This document shows, one piece after another, positions 22,245 through 30,811 of a stretch of DNA of 37,390 nucleotides. The position numbers and the translations under genes are program-made. The notes under the pieces are model-generated. The model ran no database searches and was not told where the DNA came from. It saw only the letters and a program-made list of their open reading frames with translations. Source of the stretch: Deltaproteobacteria bacterium (GTDB lineage Bacteria > Desulfobacterota > Binatia > UBA12015); assembly GCA_016874715.1 (NCBI GenBank), contig VGTK01000040.1, positions 1-37,390 on the forward strand, read 5' to 3'. How positions within the stretch are numbered: position 1 is the first letter of the stretch; each line of letters opens with the position of its first letter.

Positions 22245-23735
22245 TCAGCGCCCGCGCTCGCCCAGCATCTCGCGCATCACGTCCGGGTTGCGCGCCGCCG
22301 CACGCGCGGTCGCGAGCGTGATGCGGTTCTGCCGCACCAGCTCCGCGAGCGAGGTCTCGAGCGAGACCATGCCTTCCGCGCGGCCGGTGAGGATGAGGTC
22401 GCCGATCTGGTGGCCGCGCCCCTCGCGGATCTTGTGGGCGATCGCGTGCGTGACGAACATGCGCTCGGTCGCGGGCACGAGCCGGCCCGGCTGGGCCGCC
22501 GGCAGCAGGAGCTGCGTCACGATCGCGCGCAGGACGTTCGCGAGCTGCGCGCGTACCTGCGTCTGCTGGTGCGGCGGGAACGAGTCGATGATGCGGTCGA
22601 TCGCCATCCCGGCATTGCCGGAGTGCAGCGTCGAGAACACGAGGTGCCCGGTTTCGGCGGCGGTCATCGCGGCCGAGAACGTCTCGCGGTCGCGCATCTC
22701 GCCGACCAGGATCACGTCGGGGCTCTCGCGCAGCGCGGCGCGCAGGCCCGCGGCGAAGCTCTCGACGTCACGCCCCACCTCGCGCTGGTGCACGAGGCAC
22801 GTGCCGTTCGCGTACTCGTACTCGACCGGGTCCTCGATGGTGAGGATGTGGCGCGAGCGCGTGCGGTTCATGTGGTCGAGCAGCGCCGCCAGCGTCGACG
22901 ACTTGCCGGAGCCGGTCGGGCCGACCAGCAGGACCAGGCCGTCGATCGGCTCGGTGAGCTTTTCGAGGTCCGGCGGCAGGCCGAGCTCGGCGAGCGTACG
23001 CACGCGGCGCAGCGGCCGCACCGCCGCCGCGAGACCGCCGAGGTGGCGGAACAGGTTGACGCGCAGCTTGACGTCGCCGAAGTGCAGTCCGAGGTCGACG
23101 CTGCCGTGCTTCTCGAGCCGTGCGTGGTGCGCGTCGTCGAGCGAGATCAGCCCGAGCAGCGTGCCCTCGTCGAGACGCGAGCCGGGGACGTCGCGCAGCT
23201 CCATGCCGACGCGCATGCGCGCGTCCGACGACGTCGACAGGAAGAGGTCGGTCGCGTCGGCGTCGAGCGCGCGGCGGATCAGCGCCGCGATCGCGCCCTC
23301 GCCGGGCGCGATGCCGGGGCGCGGCTGCGTGTACGGCAGGCGCGGCACCACGGACGGATCCGCGTCCGCGAGGGGGGCGTCGCCGGCCGTCGTCGCGGCC
23401 GCCGGTCCGATCGGCGCCGCCGCCGCCGACGACGCTTCCGCGGTGGCGGCCGGTGCCGCCGCGTCGGCCCGCCGGAAGCGGATCTCGCGCGGCTCCTCGA
23501 TCTCGACGAGGAACGTCGTGCGCGTCCCCTTCGCATCGTGCACGTAGGTCGTGCCGTCGCCCGCGGCGCGCACCTCCTCGAGGAAGCGGGCCAGCAGCTC
23601 CGGCAGCAGCGGCGGCATCGACAGCGGCTTCGGCTCGCCGCCGCGCGCGAGGCGCGGCGCCTGTCCCTCGACCAGCGTCAATACGTCCGCGCCCTGCGCG
23701 AGAAGGATGCCCAGCAGTCCGTCGATGGCGGCCAT
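22245..23735 (-). CDS. pilT: PilT-like twitching-motility ATPase with an extra N-terminal domain
   Basis: This 496-residue protein has an N-terminal ~90 residues (GLLGILLAQGADVLTLVEGQ.. LLPELLARFLEE) that look like a divergent copy of the PilT N-domain. An Ala-rich linker (about 91-125) follows, then a second PilT N-domain (147-240, LIRRALDADATDLFLSTSSD) and the RecA-like ATPase. The ATPase has Walker A GPTGSGKSS (272-280), Asp box IEDPVEYE, Walker B DVILVGEMRD (340-349) and His box GHLVFSTLHSG. PilT powers type IV pilus retraction; typical PilT is about 350 residues. The start is the ATG at 23735; a TTG upstream could add residues. It is divergent from the ABC operon. No other pilus gene is present. 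Confidence 0.9.
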   Translation of the reverse strand: MAAIDGLLGILLAQGADVLTLVEGQAPRLARGGEPKPLSMPPLLPELLARFLEEVRAAGDGTTYVHDAKGTRTTFLVEIEEPREIRFRRADAAAPAATAEASSAAAAPIGPAAATTAGDAPLADADPSVVPRLPYTQPRPGIAPGEGAIAALIRRALDADATDLFLSTSSDARMRVGMELRDVPGSRLDEGTLLGLISLDDAHHARLEKHGSVDLGLHFGDVKLRVNLFRHLGGLAAAVRPLRRVRTLAELGLPPDLEKLTEPIDGLVLLVGPTGSGKSSTLAALLDHMNRTRSRHILTIEDPVEYEYANGTCLVHQREVGRDVESFAAGLRAALRESPDVILVGEMRDRETFSAAMTAAETGHLVFSTLHSGNAGMAIDRIIDSFPPHQQTQVRAQLANVLRAIVTQLLLPAAQPGRLVPATERMFVTHAIAHKIREGRGHQIGDLILTGRAEGMVSLETSLAELVRQNRITLATARAAARNPDVMREMLGERGR

Positions 23736-23845
23736 GGCCGCATTCTCGACCAGGGCGCGGCACTCTGCCAACTTGGCGAATTCGTGTGTTAGGGAAGTTC
23801 CGGTCTGCCCTTTGCGGCACCGGATCATCTGAGAGACTGAGAACG

Positions 23846-24805
23846 TTGACCCCCGCGATCCTCTGCCGCGACGTCGTGAAGCTCTACCGCTCCCGACGGG
23901 CGCTCGACGGCATCAGCTTCGAGGTACACCCGGGCGAGATCGTCGCACTGCTGGGCCCGAACGGCGCCGGCAAGTCGACCACCCTGTCGGTCCTCGCGAC
24001 GCTGCTCGAGCCGACCTCCGGACACGTCGAGGTTGCGGGGCACCGCTTCCCGGGGGAACCGGCGAAGGTGCGACGCGTGCTCGGCCTCGTGCCGCAGCGC
24101 ATCGCGATCTACCCGACGCTGACCGCGCGCGAGAACCTCGAGTACTTCGCGGCGCTGCAGGGGCTCGACGGCACGACCGCGCCGCAGGCGATCACGCGCG
24201 TGCTGGCGATGGTCGGCCTCGACGGCCGCGCCGACGAGCCGACGCTGCAGTTCTCCGGCGGCATGTCGCGGCGCCTGAACCTCGCCTGCGGCATCCTGCA
24301 CGAGCCGCGCGTGATCCTGCTCGACGAGCCCACGGTCGCGGTCGATCCCCAGGCACGCGAGCGCATCTACGCGCTCGAGCGCCAGCTCGCCGCCGCCGGT
24401 GCCGCCATCCTGCACAGCACGCACCTGATGGAGGAGGCAGAGCGGCTGTGCGACCGCGTCGTGCTGGTCGACGCCGGACGGGTGATCGCGAGCGGCACGT
24501 CCGCCGAGCTGGTCGCGAAGCTCGGCCTCGGGCCGCGGCTCACGCTGCGCACGACGCGGCCGCTGCCCGCGGGCTGGCCGGGTCCGTCCACCGCGCGCGT
24601 ACGCGTCGTGCCCGGCGACGGCCCGCAGACGGTGCTCGAGCTCGAGGACGCGGCGATCGTCCCGGCGCTGCTCGACCGCGCCCGCGCCGACGGCGGCGAG
24701 ATCCTCGACGTGGCGTTGCGCCACCCCGACGTCTCCGACGTGTTCTTCCGTCTCACCGGTCACGGCCTGCGCGATGGCGAGCAGGGTGGGGAGGGCGACG
24801 CGTGA
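23846..24805 (+). CDS. ABC transporter ATP-binding protein
   Basis: This 319-residue ATPase starts at TTG 23846. It has Walker A GPNGAGKST (37-45), Q-loop VPQRIAIYP, signature FSGGMSRR (136-143, a variant of LSGGQ), Walker B RVILLDEPTVAVDP and H-loop His193 in STHLMEEAE. The ~90-residue C-terminal extension (GPRLTLRTTRPLP.. DVFFRLTGH) is typical of DrrA/NodI-type exporters. It powers the ABC-2 permease encoded next, whose GTG overlaps its stop by three bases. Such pairs export drugs, lipids or polysaccharide precursors; the cargo is not evident. Confidence 0.93.
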   Translation: MTPAILCRDVVKLYRSRRALDGISFEVHPGEIVALLGPNGAGKSTTLSVLATLLEPTSGHVEVAGHRFPGEPAKVRRVLGLVPQRIAIYPTLTARENLEYFAALQGLDGTTAPQAITRVLAMVGLDGRADEPTLQFSGGMSRRLNLACGILHEPRVILLDEPTVAVDPQARERIYALERQLAAAGAAILHSTHLMEEAERLCDRVVLVDAGRVIASGTSAELVAKLGLGPRLTLRTTRPLPAGWPGPSTARVRVVPGDGPQTVLELEDAAIVPALLDRARADGGEILDVALRHPDVSDVFFRLTGHGLRDGEQGGEGDA

Positions 24806-26490
24806 TCCTGCGCGCGCTCCGTGCGGCGGTCGTCAAGGACGCGCGGCTGCTGCTGCGCGACAAGGTCGGGCTGGTCTTCCTGACCATCGCGCCGCTGATC
24901 GTCATGTCGGTCGCGGGCTTCTCGCTGTCGACGCTGTTCGGCGGCGCGCCGCAGGGCGACGCGCGCTACGTGCTGCCGGTCGCGGACGAGGACGGCGGCC
25001 GCGTCGCGCGCGCGTTCCGCGACGGGCTCGGTCCCGACTCCGGCATCGAGCTGCGCGACGTGGCGACCCGCGACGAGGCGATCGCGATGGTGCGCGACCG
25101 GACCGCCGGCGCGGCGCTCGTCGTGCCGCCGGGGGCGATGGCGGCGCTGGCGCACGGCCGCGACACGACTCTCGAGCTGTACACCGACCCCGTCAAGTTC
25201 GTCGAGGTCGCGAACGTGCGCTTCGCGGTGCAGGAGCTGCGCCACCGCCTCGGCGAGGAGGCGCTCGCGACCGCGCAGCGCCGCGTCGACCGGGTGCGCG
25301 CGAAGGTCGCGGCGGCGCAGGAGCGGATCGAGCGGCGCGTCACGCGGCTCGCGAAGCAGCTGCGCGCCGCGGAGGGCGACGCGCGCGAGGTCGTCGCCGG
25401 GCTCGAGCGCGATCTCGAGAAGACGCGCGAGCGCGTCGCCCGCGAGCTGCGTCGCGCGATCGACGCGGCGACCGACGAGGAGGCGGCCGCGGCGCGGACC
25501 CGGGCCGAGCGCGAACTCGGCCGCGAGCTCGCCCCGGTGCGCACCTTCATCGACGAGCTCGGAGCCTACCGCACGCGCTTCGAGGCGTGGATCGCGTCGG
25601 CGCGCGAGGCGGCCGGCAGCTACGCCGACCGGATTCCGCCGCCGCCCGAGCCGCCGGTGCTGCCGCCCGAGCTGCAGTCGCTCGCGAACGCCGATCCGGC
25701 CGCGATCGCCGCGCGCGTCGTCGCGGGCGGCACGCCGCCGAAGATCGAGCTGCCGAAGATCGACGTCGCGGTGCCGGAGCTGCCCGCGCTGCCGGAGATC
25801 ACGGTGCCGCCGCTGCGTCCGCTGCCGGAGCTGCGCCTGCCGCGGTTGCCCGGCATCGAGGAGGCGAGCGTCACCGGCGCCCCGCGCCAGCTCAACAGCT
25901 TCGACCAGTACGTGCCCGGCTTCAGCATCACCTTCCTGATGCTCGGCATGCTGATCGGCGTCGCGATGACGCTCATCGACGAGCTCGAGCTCGGCACGCT
26001 CGAGCGCATCCGCGCGACGCCGGCGCCGATCTGGACGCTGATCGTCGGCAAGCTGCTGGTGCGCTTCTCGATCGGTCTCGCGCAGATGGTGCTGCTGCTC
26101 GCGGTCGGCCACTACGCGTTCGGCGTATCGGTCGGACCGCAGCCGGCGGCGCTGCTGCTGCCGAGCGCCGGCATCGTGTTCGTCGGCACGGCGTTCGGGG
26201 TGCTGGTCGCCGGGCTGTCTCCGACGCGCGACTCCGTGTTGCCGCTCGGCGCGATCGCCATCGTCACGATGTGCGCGATCGGCGGCTGCTGGTGGCCGAT
26301 CGACCTCGAGCCGCGCTGGATGCGCGACATCGCGCAGTGGTTCCCGACCACGTGGGCGATGACGGGCTTCAAGGACCTGATGATGCGCCGCCAGACCTTC
26401 GAGGCGGCGCTCCAGCCGACCGCGATCCTGTTCGCGTTCGGACTGGTCTTCCTGGGGTCCGGTCTGGTGCTGTTCCGCTGGCGGCGCTGA
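24802..26490 (+). CDS. ABC-2 type permease with large extracytoplasmic stalk
   Basis: This 562-residue membrane protein starts at GTG 24802. The first membrane segment (VGLVFLTIAPLIVMSVAGFS, about 21-40) is followed by a very long extracytoplasmic region of about 330 residues. This region holds an alpha/beta part (YVLPVADEDGGR..), a charged coiled coil (about 155-260, AQRRVDRVRAKVAAAQERIE..), and a Pro-rich part with repeated LPxL/LPxI steps (about 275-350). Five segments then form the ABC2_membrane domain (ITFLMLGMLIGVAMTLIDEL, LERIRATPAPIW). The topology resembles YhgE/Pip and DrrB-like exporters. Its ATP-binding protein overlaps upstream and the hydrolase gene overlaps downstream (TGATG). 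Confidence 0.93.
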   Translation: MILRALRAAVVKDARLLLRDKVGLVFLTIAPLIVMSVAGFSLSTLFGGAPQGDARYVLPVADEDGGRVARAFRDGLGPDSGIELRDVATRDEAIAMVRDRTAGAALVVPPGAMAALAHGRDTTLELYTDPVKFVEVANVRFAVQELRHRLGEEALATAQRRVDRVRAKVAAAQERIERRVTRLAKQLRAAEGDAREVVAGLERDLEKTRERVARELRRAIDAATDEEAAAARTRAERELGRELAPVRTFIDELGAYRTRFEAWIASAREAAGSYADRIPPPPEPPVLPPELQSLANADPAAIAARVVAGGTPPKIELPKIDVAVPELPALPEITVPPLRPLPELRLPRLPGIEEASVTGAPRQLNSFDQYVPGFSITFLMLGMLIGVAMTLIDELELGTLERIRATPAPIWTLIVGKLLVRFSIGLAQMVLLLAVGHYAFGVSVGPQPAALLLPSAGIVFVGTAFGVLVAGLSPTRDSVLPLGAIAIVTMCAIGGCWWPIDLEPRWMRDIAQWFPTTWAMTGFKDLMMRRQTFEAALQPTAILFAFGLVFLGSGLVLFRWRR

Positions 26491-27215
26491 TGGACACCAG
26501 CGACACGGAGCTCGTGGTCGACACGCCCGACGGGCCGATGGCCGCGTTCTGCGCGGCGCCCGCCGACGCCGGCGAGCGGCCGCGGCCGGGCGTTCTGCTG
26601 CTGATGGAGGCGTTCGGCGTCACGCCGCACCTGCGCGACGTCGCTCGCCGCATCGCCGCGGAGGGCTACGTCGTCCTCGCGCCGGACCTCTACCACCGCG
26701 AGCCGGGCCAGCGAACCTTCGGCTACGACGAGGTGGAGGAGGCGATGCAGGCCATGTACCGCCTCGACCTCGCGCACGGTCTCGAGCGCGACCTGCGCGC
26801 GGCGCTCGCGTGGCTGAAGGCGCAGCCCGGCGTGCGCGCCGACCGCGTCGGCGTGACCGGCTTCTGCCTCGGCGGCGGCGTGACGTTCTTCTGCGCGGCC
26901 GCCCTGTCCGACCAGATCGCCGCCGCGGCCGGCTTCTACGGCATGGTGCCGAACGAGTGGCTGGAGCGCGCCGACGCGATCCGCGTCCCGCTGCTGCTCT
27001 TCTTCGGCGGGCTCGACCCGTGGATCCCGCTCGGGCGCGTCGCGCAGATCGGGCAGCGCCTCGACGAGGCGGGCACCGACGCGCGCATCGAGTTGTACCG
27101 CGAGGCCGACCACGGCTTCTTCTGCGACGAGCGCGACTCGTACGACGCGGCCGCGGCCGCGGATTCCTGGCAGAAGCTGACCGCGTTCTTCGCGCGCCAC
27201 CTGCAGGCGGCCTGA
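26490..27215 (+). CDS. dienelactone hydrolase family protein
   Basis: This 241-residue alpha/beta hydrolase has the full triad: Cys126 in GFCLGGG, Asp176 in GGLDPWIP and His208 in EADHGFFCDER. The N-terminal GPMAAFCAAP and LLLMEAFGVTPHLRDVARRI match carboxymethylenebutenolidase-like enzymes, which open lactone rings in aromatic-compound breakdown. Related proteins have broader esterase activity. It is cytoplasmic, with no signal peptide. Its ATG overlaps the permease stop (TGATG), so it belongs to the exporter operon. A link between exporter cargo and a lactone or ester substrate is possible but unproven. Confidence 0.93.
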   Translation: MDTSDTELVVDTPDGPMAAFCAAPADAGERPRPGVLLLMEAFGVTPHLRDVARRIAAEGYVVLAPDLYHREPGQRTFGYDEVEEAMQAMYRLDLAHGLERDLRAALAWLKAQPGVRADRVGVTGFCLGGGVTFFCAAALSDQIAAAAGFYGMVPNEWLERADAIRVPLLLFFGGLDPWIPLGRVAQIGQRLDEAGTDARIELYREADHGFFCDERDSYDAAAAADSWQKLTAFFARHLQAA

Positions 27216-27244
27216 CCGGCGCGGCGGCGGCGGGGCGGCGCCTT

Positions 27245-27274
27245 TTGACATCCGCGCCCCGTCCGTCGGAACAT
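27245..27274 (+). promoter_or_regulatory. candidate promoter for the YfhO-like gene
   Basis: TTGACA at 27245-27250 is a perfect -35 element. GAACAT (27269-27274) at 18-base spacing matches the -10 consensus at three of six positions. It sits 45 bases upstream of the GTG at 27319, after the dienelactone hydrolase stop. The weak -10 limits confidence. Confidence 0.35.
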
Positions 27275-27318
27275 CGCCGATCGCTTCCCTTGCTGAATTT
27301 GTTCTTGCGCACGCGCGC

Positions 27319-29597
27319 GTGCGCGGCGCCGTGGTGCTGGCCGGGTTCCTCGTCCTGCCGTTCGTGGTCTTCCTGCACGTGGCGCCGTTCGTCTCGGGCC
27401 GCACCTTCGGCTCCGACTACCCGCGCTACACCGTGCCGCAGCAGCAGCTGCTGCAATTCTCGCTCGCGAACGGCAGCTTTCCGCTCTACCTGCCGGGGCT
27501 CGCGGGCGGCCTGCCGGCCGTCGCCGCGACGCAGGGCCAGCTCTTCCACCCGATCGCGCACGTCGCGGCGGCGCTGCCGGGCTACTGGGACGGCCACGCG
27601 CAGGAGATCTACACGGCGCTGAGCCTGCTCTCGCTCGGCTTCGCGCAGTGGGCGGCCTGGCGGCTGCTGCGCGAGCTCGCGCTCGACCGCGTGCTCGCCT
27701 TCGTCGTGTCGTTCGCCACGGTCTTCAACCTCCGCATGCTGGCGCTGTTCGATTACGGCGCCTCGCTGCAGGCGTGGGTCGGGACGATCCTGCTGTGCGT
27801 CGCGCTCGTCCGCGTCGTCCTGCACGGTCACGGCGTGGGGCGCGTCGCGTGCGTCGCGGGGGCACCTACCTGCTGCTGTGCAGCGGGCACCCGCAGATGG
27901 CGTACCTCGGCTTCCTCGGAGCCCTGCTGGCGCTCGGCTGCGCGGCGCTGCTCCTGCCGGCGCTCGCGCCGCGTGCCGACGACGCGCCGGTGGCGGCTGC
28001 ATCCGGGCGCTGGCGTACCCTCGTCGCCTGCGCGCTGGGGCTCGGCACCGGGACCGTGCTCTCGGCGGCCTACCTCGTGCCGTTCGTGCTGGACTTCCTG
28101 CCCGGCGCGACGCAGCGCACGGCGCAGGACTTCGCGTGGGTGTACACGCCGTTCGGCACGCACTCCGCGGTGAGCCTCCTGCACAGCGTGTTCCGGCCGT
28201 TCTCGAGCGACGTGCAGGGCTCGTTTGCCGGACCGGCGCTGCTCGCCGCGCCGTTGCTGCTGCCCGTGGTGGTGCTCGTGCGGCGTCCGCCCCTCGGCGT
28301 ACTCGCGACGTGGCTCGCGGCGCTGCTCGTCCTCGCGCTGGCGCTCGCCGAGACGCTGCCGCTCTACTTCCTCGCCTGGAAGTACGTGCCGCTGTTCGCA
28401 TCGTTCCGCGCGCCGGGGCGGGTCACGATCATGGTGCCGTTCCTTCTCCTCCTGCTGCTGGCGTGGGCCTGTCGTGCGGAGCGGGTGCCGGTGCGCGCGT
28501 TCGGGCGGACGATCGCGCTCGCGCCGCTCGCGCTCGTCGCCGGCGTCGCGGCCGCTCTCTACGCGGCGTACGCGCTGGTGTCGACGCCCGGGCTCGACGC
28601 GCTCGAGGTGGCGCCGCCGGAGCGCATCGCCGCGATCCCGCCGGGTGCCGCGCGCGCGGTCTGGCTGCTCGGGATCGCGAGCCTCGTCGCCCTCGCCGGC
28701 TACGCGCAGCGTCCGTCGCGGGTCACCGCGGCGCTGCTGGTCTCGCTGGTGCTCGCGCAGGGAACGGTCGTGCTGCGCTTCGGGACGTGGCTCGCGGACG
28801 CGAAGCCCACGCCGACGTGGGACGAGCTCGTGCGGCGCCACCGCATGCGCGTGGGCTTCGGCAAGGGCGACCCCGGTGCCGCGATCACGCCCGCGATCCT
28901 CGTCGAGCGGCGGCGCGCGCTGGGACCGGAGCGCGAAGCCGCCCCGCTCGCGCGGCTCCACTTCGACGTTCACCCGGCGGCGTCGCGTGCCGAGGCGCTC
29001 GACGTCCTGCGCCGCGGCGGTCCCCCGGTGGCGACGTACGAGGCGCCCGACGGCGCCGCCGCGCCCCCTGCGGTCGCCACGCCGGACGACGCCGGTGCGC
29101 GCGAGGGCTCCCTGCGCCTGCTGCACGCGACCTACAACCGCTACGTCCTCGGCGTGCAGGCGGCGCGACCGGCGCTGCTGGTCCTCGGGCAGCCCTGGGC
29201 GCGCAGCTGGCACGCGCTGGTGCGCGGCGAGCGCAGTCCGGTCGGCGTCGCGAACGCGGCGTTCGTCGGCGTTCCCGTGCCGGCGGGCGAGTCGGTGGTC
29301 GAGCTGCGCTACGACTCGCGGGCCGCGCGCGCCGGAACGTGGCTCAGCGTCGCCGCGGCGTGGGGACTCGCGCTCGCCGGCGCCTTCCGGCTGCGCCGAC
29401 GTGCCGCGCGCGTCGCGGCGCTGGCCGCGGCAACCGTCGTCGCCGGCGCGACGATCCTTGCGTGGGAGCGCAGCCTGCACGCGGGACGCCACCTCGGGAC
29501 GGCGTTCGCGTGGAGCACGCGCGCGGGGCCGGCGTCACCCGCGGCGGAGCCGGGCGATCGCGACGCGTCGCCGTCCCCCGACGATCCGGCCGCGTAG
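27319..29597 (+). pseudogene. YfhO-like polytopic membrane protein, frameshifted in a G5 tract at 27858-27862
   Basis: The N-terminal frame (GTG 27319) reads VVLAGFLVLPFVVFLHVAPF, SGRTFGSDYPRYTVPQQQLL and further membrane segments to LHGHGVGRVACVAG. The next frame continues GTYLLLCSGHPQMAYLGF through many membrane helices and a C-terminal soluble part (HATYNRYVLGV.. VPVPAGESVVELRY). Adding one G to the G5 tract joins them exactly as CVAGGTYLLLCSGHPQ. Restored length is about 759 residues, usual for the YfhO family, which are GT-C-like membrane proteins thought to glycosylate lipids or wall polymers. It is either inactivated, phase-variable or a sequencing artefact. Confidence 0.85.
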
Positions 29598-29632
29598 TGG
29601 CTGCGCCGCGCGACCTGCGCTATCGCCGGCGC

Positions 29633-29866
29633 ATGTCGCGCTTCCTCGGCGCTCTCGGCATCGCCGCCGTGACCGCTCTCGTGGCGGCCATCTTCTCGTT
29701 GCTGATCGCGGTGGTGCTGGTCGGCGGCGACGGGGCGGTGTTCGGCGCGCTCAAGATCGCGTCGTCGATCGGGCTGCTCGCGCTGCCGATCGCCTGGTGG
29801 CTGCTCGGGTCGCGCCTGCGCGCGGTCCCGGACGGTCCCGCGCCGACGCGACCCGCCAGGCGCTGA
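29633..29866 (+). CDS. small membrane protein, two predicted helices
   Basis: This 77-residue protein starts MSRFLGALGIAAVTALVAAI. It has one hydrophobic segment (about 5-34, continuing FSLLIAVVLVGG), a second (about 40-60, LKIASSIGLLALPIAWWLLG) and a short basic tail. No family is recognised. A GTG at 29597, overlapping the preceding gene's TAG, would add 12 residues and indicate coupling. The gene ends 9 bases before the convergent small secreted gene. Confidence 0.6.
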   Translation: MSRFLGALGIAAVTALVAAIFSLLIAVVLVGGDGAVFGALKIASSIGLLALPIAWWLLGSRLRAVPDGPAPTRPARR

Positions 29867-29875
29867 GCCCGGACG

Positions 29876-30320
29876 TCAGTTGATCGGGCCGGCCTTGCAG
29901 AGCTCGGCGTAGATGTTGGACAGCGACCCCTCGTCGTTCGAGACGGAGAGTCTGCCCCCATCGTGAATTCCGAGCCGCCGCCGCCGGAGTAGGCCGGGTA
30001 GTCGAGCGAGAAGGCGTGCTGGCGGACCTTCGCCGGCGAGAACAGGCCGACCATGATGTTGGTCGTCGTGCCGAAACGGACGATCGTGCCGTCCGAGCTG
30101 CGACAGACGGTGCCGTGCAGCGCGCCGTTCGCGTGCGTGCCCTGCACCGGACGGCACTTGCCGGCCTGCGGCGGGCGGTAGCCGCGAAGCTGCACCAGGA
30201 ACGAGCCGTCCTGCTTGTAGACGCAGAGGTCCTTGGCGGACGCGCTGCCCGCGCCGAGCAGGACGGCGGTTGCGGCGAGGACGAGCAGGGGGTCTTCGAC
30301 GAGCGCATGTTTCGTTTCAT
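29876..30320 (-). pseudogene. small secreted protein with two single-base frameshifts in C5/G5 tracts
   Basis: Reading from ATG 30320 (after GAAAGG) gives MKRNMRSSKTP. A missing base in the 5-base homopolymer at 30288-30292 must be restored to continue as LLVLAATAVLLGAGSASA, a clear signal peptide, then KDLCVYKQDGSFLVQLRGYR. The mature part has CRPVQG, GTVCRSSDGTIVRFGTTT and YPAYSGGGGSEFTMG. A second missing base, at 29955-29959, restores GRLSVSNDEGSLSNIYAELC and a final KAGPIN. Restored length is about 148 residues with four Cys in the mature protein. I do not recognise the family. Both breaks would be repaired by lengthening a 5-base tract to 6. Confidence 0.7.
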
Positions 30321-30811
30321 CCTTTCGGGACCCGAGCGGCACCGGCCGCGAGTCTCGAATGCCCGGCGTTCGTCCGCGGTGAACATCGTTCACCGCGGGG
30401 TCCGGCGGCTACCGGCGTCGCGGCCGCGTCGTCGAGGCGCACGGCATCGACCGGCATGGGGGCGTCCGGCCGCCGAGTCGAGCGCCGGATCGGGTCGTTC
30501 CGATGCGCTGTGTCCGCACGACACACCGCTGCCGGAAAGCCGCGCCGTTGCAGGGGAAATCCGGCCCCGACGCGCGGCGCCGCGCCGGGTGTGTCGGAAG
30601 GGCCCGCCGGCAGGTCCCGAAAAACGCAGCAACCGCGCAGGTTTTTTCGTGGCACGGCGGCTGCAACAGCATTTCGCCCGTGCGACGCGAAAGACGGCAA
30701 GCCCCCCGCACGGCGGTTTCCCCGACCGCCGACTCGGCAACCCCAACCACGTCGAGGCCGTTCGGCCGCGTCGTCACTTCCCTCCCTCGGCGGAGTCGAA
30801 GCCGGTCCATC
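30321..30811 (+). other. 491-bp non-coding stretch with several potential stem-loops
   Basis: No convincing gene is seen. On the plus strand the stretch contains CGAAAAA (30618-30624) opposite TTTTTCG (30643-30649). It also has GCACGG (30652-30657) opposite CCGTGC (30678-30683) with an inner GCTG-caa-CAGC stem, and CGGCGGT (30711-30717) opposite ACCGCCG (30725-30731). The cluster precedes the gene at 30812 by about 80 bases and could be a structured 5' leader. A six-T run at 30642-30647 is notable for the base composition. Confidence 0.3.

Noticed and set aside
30610..30740. c-di-GMP (GEMM) riboswitch
   Set aside because: GACGCGAAAG and GGCAAGCC resemble parts of the motif, but the conserved core order and tetraloop/receptor elements are not met.
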